Below, one piece after another: positions 11,041 to 22,390 of a DNA stretch of 64,000 nucleotides. Position numbers and translations under genes: made by a program. Within the stretch, counting starts at the first letter, position 1, and every line of letters begins with the position of its first letter. The notes under the pieces were generated by a model. That model had not been told where the DNA came from, did not search any database, and saw only the letters and a program-made list of their open reading frames with translations. Source of the stretch: Mucor racemosus (Eukaryota; Mucoromycota; Mucoromycetes; Mucorales; Mucoraceae); the NCBI GenBank assembly GCA_027405735.1, contig JAPEHQ010000012.1:744001-808000 (forward strand). Direction: 5' to 3'.

Positions 11041-11400
11041 AGTTCACCATTTCATAAATAATATGAAATGGATCCATCTCTCACAGGACGTAAACCTGTT
11101 TTGGCATCGTGAGAGTCCCCTCTTCCTTTAACGTCAAAAGCATCAACCGCATAAAACCAGACCCTCATTTGCAAGAAACAAAAAGTTATAACCCCACGTA
11201 AATCACGCCAATTCAGGTACGTGCCAAAGCACCATAGTATAATTAAATACTAAACCCAAGCTAAAGCGGCCGTTAGAGAAATAAACTGGCTCTACGAGAT
11301 ATTCACTGACCAGAAAAGAGGAGAGTTTCAAGCCGATACTTACGGGGCGATTTAGTCCACCAGTCTGTAGAGTTAATCATTCAACACAATAAAGACATTT
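11041..11400 (-). ncRNA. Candidate structured, spliced minus-strand transcript
   Basis: This block is visibly richer in G and C than its flanks and has paired structures: CATTTCATA/TATGAAATG (11047-11069) and CTCTCAC/GTGAGAG enclosing an ACAGG/CCTGT stem (11078-11114). On the minus strand it holds a textbook intron: donor GTAAGTAT at 11343, branch-like CTAAC at 11276-11272 and acceptor CTTTAG ending at 11261. A 26-codon spliced peptide starting MINSTDWWTKSP is possible with a second acceptor (AG ending at about 11251), so a tiny protein gene is an alternative. It lies between the PRPP synthetase promoter side and the proteasome gene. I recognise no RNA family. Confidence 0.3.
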
Positions 11401-11641
11401 TTTTATTTGATTTAAGAAAACAAAAAAAAACGCCAATAAAAAGAAAACAAAAAAAAATCCCTTATCAATGAAAGGATCCCATTAACAAACTTAAATGGAG
11501 ACCCACATGATAAATCAATGAATTGCCCTCTGAAAAGATTCTTGTTTCAAAGATTTGGAGCATGCTTTCATTAATAAAGGCTACATCTCTCTGCAGTCAT
11601 TCAGTAAGAAAAAAGAAAAAAAAACGTACAAAGAAACAAAA

Positions 11642-11661
11642 ATGGGTAGGGTTAGGGTTGG
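11642..11661. promoter_or_regulatory. Interstitial telomere-like box
   Basis: The segment reads GGGTAGGGTTAGGGTTGGTG, almost two TTAGGG units, about 300 bp upstream of the proteasome beta-4 start. In such A/T-rich DNA this string is unlikely by chance. Telomere-like boxes are known as binding sites for Tbf1-type Myb factors in fungal promoters, which is one reading. A leftover telomeric insertion, or the template of an RNA on the minus strand, are others. Confidence 0.4.
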
Positions 11662-11958
11662 TGGTTTGATTGAACTTTGGCTCTACACCGTAAGCAAAGA
11701 AATGAAACTAAAGAACAAAAGAAAGATTACCATTGAACGCGTTTTTATTTAAATGGGAGAGATGGAATTGATGATGATGGTGAAAGTCTAATGTTCTCCG
11801 ATACAGACGTCACTTTGAGGTCCATTTACACACATACGCAATTTGATTACGCGGAAATGTTACCTATACACACTCACAGAAAATAGCTAAAGATTCATAA
11901 AGGTTTGCTTTGTATATTATACCTTTCCTTATTTTTAAATATATAACAAATTTACAAC

Positions 11959-12611
11959 ATGGAGTGTCTTTTCGGAATTACAGGAAATGGATTTACTTTA
12001 CTCGCAGCCGATACTATCAGCGCTCGTAGTATTGTTGTAATGAAAGGTACTGAAGATAAGTCTCGTGAATTGAACGCGCACACTGTTATGCTTTACACTG
12101 GTGAACCAGGAGATACCGTTAATTTTGCTGAATATATTCAACGTAACATTAAGCTTTATGGTATCAGAAATGGTATTGAACTTAACCCTAAAGCCACTGC
12201 CACTTTTACTCGTCGTCAACTTGCTGATTCTCTCAGAAGCAGAGTAAGTTTTTTTTTTTAAAAAAAAAAATGTTATATGGATTTGCTATAAACTAACATG
12301 TTATATTATAGCACCCTTATTCAGTTAATTTGATTATCGGTGGTTATGATACAAAGAAACAACAACCCGAACTTTATTGGATCGATTATCTTGGAGCCAT
12401 GGCATCATTACCATTCTGCGCACAAGGTTATGGTGCTTATTTCTGTACATCACTTATGGATAGATATTACAAAGAGAATATGAATGTTGAAGAAGCAAAG
12501 AAATTGATGGGTATGTGCATACAAGAACTCAAGACAAGATTTATTGTCAACATGCCAAATTTCAAGGTTCAATTAGTCGATAAGGATGGTGTACATCAAG
12601 TTGAATTGTAG
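11959..12611 (+). CDS. PRE1: 20S proteasome subunit beta-4 (beta type-2, Pre1/PSMB2)
   Basis: Two exons, 11959-12243 and 12312-12611, give 194 aa, near the family's 198-201. The protein begins directly at MECLFGITGNGFTLLAAD with no propeptide and no exposed catalytic Thr, as expected for the inactive beta-4 (human PSMB2) subunit of the 20S core. Other family signatures are the YIQRNIKLYGIRNG helix and the YWIDYLGAMASLPFCAQGYG segment. It forms part of the beta rings that degrade ubiquitinated proteins with the 19S cap. The intron lies between residues 95 and 96 after LRSR. A telomere-like box about 300 bp upstream may be part of the promoter. A 31-nt A-run follows the stop by about 50 bp. Confidence 0.96.
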
Positions 12612-12656
12612 TTTTTTTTTTTATATATTTTTGACATTGATATAAATACATGAAAT

Positions 12657-12694
<38 letters not shown>

Positions 12695-12739
12695 AGAAAG
12701 AGAGAGAGAGACAATATTAAGAAAACTAGTAATTTTATT

Positions 12740-13141
12740 TCAATGTGTTTGTGTTGGTTCAATTATATCTTCATATTTTGGAAGCGATGGGGATAAGGAA
12801 TAAGCTGGCGGAGGTATACCATTTTGTCGTTGTTGATGCCTTCTTTGCCTTCGTCTCCTTCTTCTTTCTCGTTGATCTTGTTCGATTATTGAAAACCTTT
12901 GCCAGAACAATGAAGATTGGTGGATTGGAGATGGCATGGTTATATGGTTATTTGATATTGGTAGCTGTTGCGATTGTTGATCTATTATTAATATTTGGGC
13001 TTTTTTGCGTTTATTATGTATTCTGAACAAACTATAGGCCACAAATGCGCTTAAAACTGGGATCAATACAATGAGCCATTGTAATTTAGGTGAATTATCT
13101 TGGTATCTGATAATATTATCTTCTTCCAATGTTGTATTCAT
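12740..13141 (-). CDS. Single-pass membrane protein with PY motifs (Rsp5-adaptor-like)
   Basis: A single-exon minus-strand gene. From the ATG at 13141 it encodes 133 aa; an in-frame upstream ATG at 13180 would add 13 hydrophobic residues. Order of parts: a short polar N-terminus with possible N-glycosylation site NTT, one membrane segment (about residues 20-41, WLIVLIPVLSAFVAYSLF), a basic stop-transfer HNKRKK, a linker, an Arg-rich run, then PPPAYS and LPKYED near the C-terminus. PPxY and LPxY motifs are ligands for the WW domains of Nedd4/Rsp5 ubiquitin ligases. The layout recalls fungal Rcr1/Rcr2 and other membrane adaptors that deliver cargo to Rsp5, but I see only layout, not a family match. 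It converges on the proteasome gene with 128 bp between stop codons. Confidence 0.7.
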   Translation of the reverse strand: MNTTLEEDNIIRYQDNSPKLQWLIVLIPVLSAFVAYSLFRIHNKRKKAQILIIDQQSQQLPISNNHITMPSPIHQSSLFWQRFSIIEQDQRERRRRRRQRRHQQRQNGIPPPAYSLSPSLPKYEDIIEPTQTH

Positions 13142-13254
13142 AGAAAATAATATAAAAAGGGGGAAATAAAGGGCACACAATAAAGGATTCTCCTTCTTCT
13201 TCTTTCCTATGCAAAATCATCTGATGATAAACAAAATTATAGCAAATATTTATT

Positions 13255-14111
13255 TTAAATAGCAGGAATTGTCTTTTGGAGAAATTGTGCGATATCTCTG
13301 ATTTCCTCTTCGTTTGCTGAATGAGGAAGGCCAGGATAAGTCTTTCTAGTAATATCGTAACCCATTGATTTTAATTTCTCGGCTGATTCAAAACCATACT
13401 CGGGCTTAACAACAGGATCAGCATCACCATGACACATTAAAATGGGTGTCTTTTTGTTAGCATCGCTACCAATGCCGGGGAATTTACTTGATAAACCGAG
13501 CCATCCACTGCAACCAATGATACCAGCAAGTTTGTATTCTGATGTCAATCCAGATAATAATGCAAGGACACAGCCTTGAGAGAAACCACCAACAATGATG
13601 CGATTAGCAGGGATACCATTATCTACCTCATCACGAATGATACGGCTTACTATTATATAATTGAGTACATGAGTACTCTGCAAATATTTTTGTGTATATC
13701 ACAATTTCGTACCTGAAGTTACTGAAGTAAGCATGCCCTTTTCATCTTCATCTTTTAAACTGAATTTATCAAGACCAGACAAGTCGAACCAAGCTATAAA
13801 ATAGTAAATTAATATCTATTCCTATACAAAATATGAAAAAAAAAAAAAATTACCGGGCATAGCATAACCACCATTTAATTTAACAGGTCTGACAGGTCTA
13901 ATTGTATTATAAATTTTAATATAAAAGGTTTGGATTCTAATGAAAAATAATCATACGCGTTGGGTAAAATCCACTTGACATGGGGGAATAAAGGTGAAAG
14001 TTGTTCAGCCAAGAAAGACCATCCTGATCCAGTATCACCGAGACCATGACACCATAAAACAGTGGCTGTTTGCTTTGTCTTTGCAGCAATTACAACTGAA
14101 GTAATAGACAT
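13255..14111 (-). CDS. APT1: Acyl-protein thioesterase 1 (lysophospholipase family)
   Basis: Minus-strand exons are 14111-13957, 13897-13854, 13793-13713 and 13649-13255, giving 224 aa (family about 225-230). It is a serine hydrolase that removes palmitate from G-alpha, Ras and other proteins in the cytosol. The alpha/beta-hydrolase features are present: TVLWCHGLGDTGSGW with the oxyanion loop, the APVRPV...MPAWFDL segment, nucleophile elbow GGFSQG, acid in CHGDADPVV, and the catalytic His in YPGLPHSANEEE. The second exon is only 44 nt. An in-frame extension into the third intron is not needed, since the AG ending at 13650 gives the conserved SRIIRDEVDNG. It is divergent from the Ric8 gene with 446 bp between start codons. 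Confidence 0.95.
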
Positions 14112-14557
14112 ATTGAGTAACTGATAAGGAGTAAATTATCGACCATCATCCCTTAAGTATTTTAATTAGGTTGATTTCTTGTGACGGTAAGAACAGGTCT
14201 TCTTATCCAATGATACATGATGTGAAAAAGGGGTCGATCAGCACACCAAAAATCGTAAATTATATTTGATCTTAAAGCAGAATTCAAATTTTACAACTTG
14301 ATAACAGAAATAAAAAAATACAGTTATAAACTAAAATATATGGCCCGTATTTCTTATTATACATGTTGTGGTATACCATGTTTTTTAAACCCGTAAATAA
14401 TCCCTGAAACATGAGTACTATAGTATTCAAAATGATTTCTAGCTCTTATTTTAAAACCCGTAATTGTTAGTGGTGGGTTAGCGGTCATGGCCCGTCGCCA
14501 TCTTGGTAGTTAAACCTCCTTAAAAAAAAAGAATCGTCTTTCTTTAATATTATCGTC
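14112..14557. promoter_or_regulatory. Divergent promoter region, APT1 / RIC8
   Basis: The 446-bp gap between two oppositely directed start codons must carry both promoters. It is AT-rich, with no ORF or repeat recognised. A GC-richer patch, GTCATGGCCCGTCGCCATC, lies at about 14483. Confidence 0.5.
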
Positions 14558-16573
14558 ATGGTTCTTGAAGAATATCAAACATTAGGCAAGCAAAACAATG
14601 CTTTTTTATACAAATTTCTTGATCAAGTTGAAAAACAACCAGCATGTAAGTGATATTTCGCAACAAAAACAACAAAATAACCAACAATTTTATTCTAGTT
14701 TCTTCCATGACCGAGAAAAGCTCATTTCTAGAGCTGCTTTTAAAAGATTTACAAGACCAAGAAGGATGGAATGAAGAGCGTAGGATCACATGTAGTATGA
14801 TAAGCTGCATATAAACTTACATTCTAGAATAGTGAAAACAAAAGCTTTATCTGTTGTAAGGATTTTAGGTAGAGATCAAGTTGGATCCGATCCACTTTTT
14901 ACTAAACAGGTAACAACAACAACAAAAATCATGCATAATAGTACATCCAGTAACAAGAAAAGAAAAAAAATTAGGGAATAATGGTGTTTATTAAACTTGC
15001 TGGATTAAATAAACCCACAAAAGTAATTGATTCATTATCATCTCAAGAAGCGCTTAAATGTATTTGCAATTGTATTTTTTTGAAAGAATCTGTGAAACCG
15101 TATTTGGAAGAGGAGCATGTAATCGATTCATGCTTATATGTACTGCAAACTGAAGATCATCAACTTAGCTTGGAAACTCAATTTCTGACATGTCGTATAC
15201 TCTTCTTCTTAACAGTACATCGATCTGATCTTGTTGAATCATTGATCAAATCGAATATATCTGATGCAATAGACAAGGTACATGAATGATGATATAATCT
15301 AATTATTATTAATCTTTTAAATTAGGTTTTATCCTCAAACATTGCTCAATTAGAGAATCCAGCTTTGAGGATCAAGATCGACCAAAATGCACCCATCAAC
15401 CCCTTGACTGTAACCAGTGAAGCGCTAAAACTCCTTTTCAATCTAATGCTTGTTGAAGCTCGTAGTGAGAATGCTACTATGGATACGAACCAAAGTTTTA
15501 AAAGCTGTCTTGGTTCCATTCTTCGCTTAATATTTATGGTTCCGTATGCAGAGCCTCAACCTTTAGTACCACCACATTCACAAGCAATTCATGCTTTAAT
15601 GCAATTTCAATATACTACAATTGCTCAAGTATGGTCTGAACAATCGAATTGGACGAAGCAATTGCATCAAGATATAGATGATGAGCATGGTTATGAATTT
15701 ATAACTTCAAAATTAGTCAAATTATTGGATCAAAGCATTCATGTTTTGATATCAAGTGGTGATCCGGATCAAGATGGAAACCAATCCATTGATGCAACTA
15801 TTGCACCACTTTTATTAGTTTTATTGTCTTTGGCAGAAGGGGATCAAGTATTTAAGCATGCAATGGTCAAATTAATGCTACCCAAAGAAAAGTAAGTAGT
15901 AAACAACATTGCAACATGAAATAATCTCTTAAAAAAGCGCTACATTTAGAGATCGGCTAAAGCCTGTACATGAAGGATTGGGTTTGCCTGCATATTTGAT
16001 CAGGCTAATGACAAGTACGATGATGCCTCAAACTCGAGATGCAGTGTGTGAGACCTTGTTTGTTTTGTGTAATAAAGATGGTAAATACGTCAATAGAGAG
16101 AGAGAGTGTGTGTGTGTGTGTGAAAGAGAGAGAGAGAAAGAAAGAAATCAAATTATTAGATAAAAAAGGAGGGGAAAAAGGGTCAAGTTTTACAAGGGGG
16201 AGAAAATTGATTAAGTTTCGATGAAAATTAACACAAAAATATAGCAAACAAGTTTATACAACAAGTTGGGTATGGAAATGCAGTTGGATTCTTGGTAAAC
16301 AAAGGCATTGCAATGGAACCACCTCAAGGCAATGATGAAGAAACTGAAGAGATTAATCCAATCACCGGTCAATATGTCTCCAAAGAAGAAAAATTACCTG
16401 ATTTGAAGGATATGACAGATGAAGAAAAAGAAAGAGAGGCCGAAAGATTATTTGTGCTATTTGAACGATTAAAGAAGACTGGAATTATTGATGTTGAAAA
16501 CCCCATTGCAAAAGCAATGCAGGAGAGCCAAGGAAGATTCGAAGAGATTGAAAGCGATTCAGACAGTGATTAA
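14558..16573 (+). CDS. RIC8: Synembryn / Ric8-like G-alpha chaperone and exchange factor
   Basis: Seven exons: 14558-14645, 14699-14791, 14833-14909, 14975-15277, 15326-15891, 15950-16080 and 16245-16573, giving 528 aa (animal RIC8 about 530). Ric8 folds newly made G-alpha subunits and promotes their nucleotide exchange at the plasma membrane; filamentous fungi need it for growth and development, whereas budding yeast lacks it. The product is an all-helical armadillo-type protein. Recognisable pieces are RILGRDQVGSDPLFT near residue 72, EALKCICNCIF, SEALKLLFNLML, TRDAVCETLFVLCN, VGYGNAVGFL, and the diagnostic C-terminal NPITGQYV followed by EREAERLFVLFERLKKTG. The acidic DSDSD end is a plausible CK2 target, as in animal Ric8, where phosphorylation tunes activity. 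The sixth intron contains (GA)n and (TG)n microsatellites. Confidence 0.95.
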
Positions 16574-17083
16574 AAATAAAAATAAAAAAAAAACTTGTTA
16601 TTTTCATGTTGTGTATCTTGAGTAGACGGATGATCATAATTTACGCTTTTGTATGCTTCTTTGCTGTATGTAGTAGATGCTGCTAAGCTGCTGCTGTTGC
16701 TGCTTCATATACAAAAAAAAACAAGACAAAAACCCCTTTTATCCTCCCTGTTTGATTACTTTGCTTCTTTTTTCCTCTTTTTTCGTATATCAATAGTGCG
16801 TATTAGTCTCTTTTTCTTCTCTTTTTCTCTTTCTCAATCTTGAAAATATTTATATATATATACATATATACATATATATATATATATATTCAGTCAAACT
16901 AAACTAAAATAGATACTCCTTGAAAAAGTATTTTTATAAGCCAAACTAGGATAAACCACGGACATTGTTTTGCTTATATTCATTTACATTTCATCTCTTC
17001 TTATTTCGACTCTTTTTTAAAAACAAGAAGAATAATTCTTTTGTTGATTTGTTTTACATTTTGTTTATATTTATATACATATC
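16574..17083. promoter_or_regulatory. Intergenic region with T-rich and (TA)n tracts
   Basis: Holds the RIC8 3' flank and the promoter of the coiled-coil gene. It contains long pyrimidine-rich stretches and a TATATACATATATA-type run at about 16850-16888. No gene is seen. Confidence 0.5.
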
Positions 17084-20000
17084 ATGTCTGCCGTTGCCAC
17101 TGTAAAACCAACAAAAGATCGAACATCTTCAACAGGTCAAAAATTTTGGCCATTAAAAAAGTTTAATCTTAGCCATCATGGAAAAACTGTTGCAGATCAA
17201 ACGAAAAAATCACCAACATTACCACCAACTAAAACCACAAAAACGAATATACAAAATACAGAAAATAATGGTAAGATGCAAAAATAAAAAGAAAAATCAA
17301 TTATATTTTATTGACACATAAACGACAACAGCAGCAGCAGCAGCAGCAGCAACATCTGCTGTTACATCTACAGCTCCAATCACTACAGATCTTGATACAC
17401 AACAACAGAAAAAGTCAAAAAATAAACGACTCAGGTGAGCAATACTCCTAGCTCATCTCCTATGCTCATTTCTTAACTTATCTGCATATAATTTTATATA
17501 GCTCATTGCTTTCATCAAGCCGCCGTCAAGAAGGTAATTTATACATACATTAACTAAATTTAGAAAATGTAAATTCATGCAAAATAATAGATGAATCAAT
17601 TAGTAATAAAAATGCATCTAATACGCCTACAATTACAAGAAAAGCTGGTAGAGACATTAAAGCAAGAACTATTGGCAAAAACAGTAATTACATGACTGCA
17701 AAGACAGCTGGATCAGGAACCCTTACGGGAACAAATTCACCTCCCTCACCTACTCCATCTCCTCCTACTGCAACTGCTGTACTTAATAGAGCCCAATCAA
17801 TGGCAAATAAAACAAACACTAAAAAACTATTGAAACATACTAGACCTCAATCGCCACCTACAAAACAACAATTAGCAGCAGTGTCAACAACAGCAAATGA
17901 ACAACCAAAAATCATGTTGGAAAGTGTACAACAACAAATACAACAAGAAGAAAAAGAAAAGATTAAAAAGCAACAGCAACAAAAGAAATCATCAAATAAT
18001 GGCAATAATGATGTAGATTATGATTCAGCTATTGAAGATGAACAAGAAGATGAACAAGAATTGATAAAAGTTGTCAATACAACTACAGATGATAATAGCA
18101 GTAATAATATAAAAGATAATAAAGGAGATATTATTACTGCAGTTACATTACCGATCAATCTTAGTAATAGTACCAGTACTAGTAATAGTATTAAAAGTTG
18201 CAGCAGCAATTTGAGCAGCAGTGATGGCAGCTGCAATAGTAGCAGTAGCAATAGCAGTAAAGATGGTACCAATCAAGATTCATCTCCATTACCTTCACCA
18301 CCTGTTACTCCAGCAGCTATTTCTCTATCTGAATTCAATATTAAGGAGGCTGCATCAACTGGCATCATGAATACCATTCATAACGAACCTATAAGCCCTA
18401 CCATGTGTACATTTAATGTACAGTCTGTGCAACAACAACACAATCATAATAACCAGATTGACAAACCAAATAATAATAGTTTATATGTGCAGCAGCCTAT
18501 TCAACGCATTCATCGATTAAGACCTGCTGCATCATTTGCTACATTGCGTCAATTAGCTAGTACAAATAGTAATTATCAACATCAACAACAACAGCTAAAC
18601 TACCATAATCAACAAATTCAACAACTTGCAGCAACAACAACAGTAGCAGCAGCAGCAGCAACGACAACAACAAAAAGAAGACCAGTTTCATATATTGATT
18701 CATCTACTAATATGAATTACAACTATGCTATAGCTTCTCCTCCTTCTTCTGTTGCTGTAAATGATGATTATTTATCAGTACATTCATTAACAACAAGACC
18801 AACGTATTACAGAAGAGCAAGCTCTGAAGATAATCGTCAACATTATCATACTCGTCAAATATCAGACAGTATTCCTTCTCCACCTTCAAGTATTGTAAAT
18901 GGAGGCGCTAGTGGAAGACGTCTTGTTAGATCAAGTACTGTACATAATTTAATCATAAAAGATGGTCAAGGTCATCGAATTGTTCAATGTGTTGGTTTAG
19001 ATGATACATCTCCTCCGCTTCAACCATTACGTAAAAAAACTCCAAGCTTTGAAAATACAAGCGAGTATCAAGATTGGTCAACTGCTTCTACAGCAACATC
19101 TGAATTATTGGATGATAATGCTGCTATTGTATTAACTCGTCAACAGTTGGAAGATTTACATTTTCAGGTACAACATCAGCAAAATCAACCATCAGAAAAT
19201 GATGTTTCCGCTGTCGTTGATCAACATGCCCAACAACGCCCTAGAAAAATGAAACGAAACGATAGTGCTAAATCACTAAGCAGTTTATGCAGTAGTTCGG
19301 CTACAAATCCACCAATCAATCATGACAATAAATGCGAACAATTGAAAACTAAACTGGAAAAAGAGCGAGCTACAGTAAAAGCACTCCAGAAGCAGAAAGA
19401 AGGTTCGTTTTTTTTTTTTTTTTGTTTATTTGTTTGTGATTATATAAAATATGCTTACATGTTTATTGCAGCTTATAATAAAGATGTTTTATTCCTCAGC
19501 AAAAATGTAGATGAATTATCTACGGATAATTTAGAATGGAAAAGAAAATTTGATGCTGAAAAAACATCAAAAGAAAGATTTCAAGATGATTTATCGTCTA
19601 CAATGGATAAATTAAATGAAGCTACTGAACAGATCAGGTAATTTTCATATAGTCTAATTGACTTGAACAACTTTTTAATCATCATTTTCAGACAATTGGA
19701 ATCACAAAATCGTTTATTAAAACAAGAAATCGATGACAAAAATAAAGAAATTCGAGAATTGGAAAAAAAGAATAAATCCCCTGTTGTGCGCGGAAAATCC
19801 ACTACAGCAGCAGCATCAACATCAATTGCAGAAAAGTCAACTGATAGATTACTTGCAGCTCAACTTCAACATTCACAAAACCAAGTTAGATTATTAAAAT
19901 CAACCATGGAGCAATTTTTGAGAATGGGTGTATTTAATGATGATCTTTCCAACATGACTTCACCAACAACGTAAGTTATTTTTTTTTCATCATGTTTTAT

Positions 20001-20505
20001 CATCTATGTGTCTAAAATTTCGTATCATTTTTTAGATCAATTGATGCTGTAGTATCTGAACTTCGATGCGGAAGATCTAGACAGCGTCGTCATCCTGCAT
20101 CTACTACAACTACAAAAAGCACAGGAACTGAAAACAATTCAGATCAACAATCTACTGAAACAACTTCCAATACGACAAAAGCAAGAAAATCCCTTGTACC
20201 AGTTGATACAAAAGCAAAGGAACCTAGTAAAGGTAACAAGAGTACACCTACAGCTGAATTAGATAATCAACTTTTAGAGTTGTTGAGAGAAAAGGAAATT
20301 GTAAGTATTTGACAATCATGTGGTTATTTTAAAGAAATTAACTTTTCTGCTTTATTAGCTTCAAGCAGAATATAGTAAAGCGCCTTCTAGTGGTGGCAAT
20401 GCTCTTGTGCGTAGACGTAGAGAAGAATTGGAATCTCGATTAGATACAGTAGATTCTCAAATGTGCCGTATCAAATTAAAAATGCGTAATCGCAATATAC
20501 TCTAA
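17084..20505 (+). CDS. Large low-complexity protein with C-terminal coiled coils
   Basis: Eight exons: 17084-17270, 17332-17434, 17502-17533, 17591-19402, 19472-19637, 19692-19970, 20036-20300 and 20359-20505, giving 996 aa. Residues 1-680 are low complexity: basic N-terminus, poly-Ala, Gln, Asn and Ser runs, and scattered SPP/SPSP and RRxS sites that look like kinase targets. About residues 685-850 form heptad-rich coiled coils (KLEKERATVKALQKQ, LESQNRLLKQEIDDKNKEI). The last 45 residues, around RRRREELESRLDTVDSQ, loosely recall the C-terminal pattern of Enkurin-type proteins. A cytoskeletal or polarity scaffold is a guess; no family is recognised with confidence. The fourth intron (19403-19471) is 69 nt with no in-frame stop, so retention would insert a hydrophobic 23-residue segment. 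The first intron ends inside a CAG array. Confidence 0.8.
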
Positions 20506-21466
20506 AGATACATCTATACATAGACATTACATAAATACATTGTACATAACATATAAATTCAAACAAACACACACGCAGCAAATTTTCTTTTTCTCCAATA
20601 ATAAAAAAAAAAAAACATTCGGATTTTCGGCTCTCAAATACAATATTACGAATTTTAAAGAATTTTTATACGCTTTTCAATGTATGCTTTTAAATAAAAT
20701 AAGCTGTAAAATAATCTTTGGAATATGTTGTAATATCTGGTATTTTTTGTTTTGAATTATCTGCATTATTTGGTGAAGGGCATCTTATATTCAAAATAAT
20801 ATGTTTTGCGGGGTTTAAATTCATAAAATTGGTATCCTACCCAAAAAAAAAATTTTGCTGTTATAGTTTAGATACCACAGTTTATGAATGAATTTACTTG
20901 TTTAATAAACTGCTTTGAAAGGATGCAAAAAAACACACCCTCACTGGGCAGACCAAATGTAAACAAAAAGTCGTTTTTTACTTTTAATATTACTTTTTTC
21001 ATTTAATTTATATATAAAAATATTAAGTTATCAGACTTGTAGCTCCTTCCTTGCCGTGTCCTTGGAATAAAGACAGGCGAGATCATCAACTGACAAAAAC
21101 TGCTCAGAGAGCAATGATTGGCACACTTCACTCAAAAGAAGGTCTACTGAAAATCATCGACTAACTTTGGGATTGTATCTAGTTTAGAAAACGTAGAATT
21201 GAAACATACTGCATACAGATCCTGTAGAGTACGGTCACTAAAGAAAAAAGTAGATTGCTTACTTTTGCTCTCCTTTTATACTTTTTTTTGATAGAAATTA
21301 ATGTGACTCTAGAAGTGACATCCTTTCACAGGGGAGTTTTGTTTGTTTCTCAGATAAATTTTTATAAGATCAACCCAATCATATCACAGATCAAATTAGC
21401 TATAGTTTAATAGTGGATTATTTATTAGTTGTACATTAGTATAGAGGATAATTAATTGATTATTTT
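20506..21466. other. Convergent intergenic region
   Basis: 3' flanks of the coiled-coil gene and the TVP15-like gene. AT-rich; no coding region, RNA gene or family A-C repeat was recognised. Confidence 0.5.
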
Positions 21467-22390
21467 TTAAACTTCTGTCTTGTCTTGAGCTGCATGAGGA
21501 GGAATAGCAGGACTGGAAGGAATGTTTGGAATTACAGTTTGATGAGAGACGTCGGGAGTAACTGGGCTGGTATTACTGTATTGTCCACTTGAAATTGTAT
21601 TGTCAAGAGGTACTTGATGATGTACGGGGTAAGTATTGGGTGGTACATGACCAGTTTCTGTTGTAGGTGATGTAGTAGGCAACTCGTGAGAAAGGCCGCT
21701 TGTGAGACGTTGATATCTAACAAAGGACATGAACTCGGGTTCTCTATTGTGATGAGTAAAGTGAAGTACAATGTAGATAAGACCAACAAGAACCAGCTAT
21801 ATGCACGTATTAGTCTACATTTATAATATCAATTTTGTTTCGACTTACAATGAAACTGCCAACAATGGAAAGAATATCAATACCCATTGATACAAAGCCA
21901 AGGCTACAAAATATATATATACATGATTAATTAATTGAAAAATGCATTATTGCATTGTATATATAGATCTTACGTCAAGTAGACTAAAAAAGATTATAGA
22001 TTTATGGTTAATATTACAGTGTTTGATCTGACATGATATGAAATATATACTTACAAACGCCACGACCAAGGAAAAAGAACATGAATGAGAATGGTTTCAC
22101 TAAAGATGGTGATTGTCTGTACTCGATCAAAATAAAGCATACTACCAAGAAGCTATTTTTGATATCAGTTACATGTCATTTATAATTGTTTTATTATACA
22201 TACATTTTGAGGATAGCAGCAAGAATGAAATTCCAGACTTTATAATCATTTTTTCAGTAACTAATATATTAAATAATGCACCGCAGTTTTACTTACAATA
22301 CCAGGTAATCAAGTTACCGATCAAACTAAGAAGCAATGCAATAATTGCCAATGCATTAAGAACTTTGAAGAATGCTATATTTCCGCTCAT
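21467..22390 (-). CDS. COPI-associated / TVP15-like Golgi membrane protein
   Basis: Minus-strand exons: 22390-22297, 22237-22204, 22152-22055, 21983-21974, 21903-21849 and 21796-21467, giving 206 aa. Four hydrophobic helices (about 10-30, 35-55, 64-83 and 87-110) are followed by a Pro/Thr/Ser-rich cytosolic tail. The SLVKPFSFMFFFLGRGVFYL segment is typical of the COPI-associated protein family, whose yeast member Tvp15 sits in late Golgi vesicles. The fourth exon is a 10-nt microexon (21983-21974) that restores the frame for FYLT. The acceptor of intron 1 (AAG at about 22238) is the weakest junction, so residues near 32 may be wrong. Family placement is good; the tail is not recognised. Confidence 0.8.

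Noticed and set aside
11041..11960. Firm call of a telomerase RNA gene on the minus strand
   Set aside because: A template-like AACCCTAACCCTA and splice signals are present, but no pseudoknot or three-way junction could be shown by eye, so it is kept only as a hypothesis.
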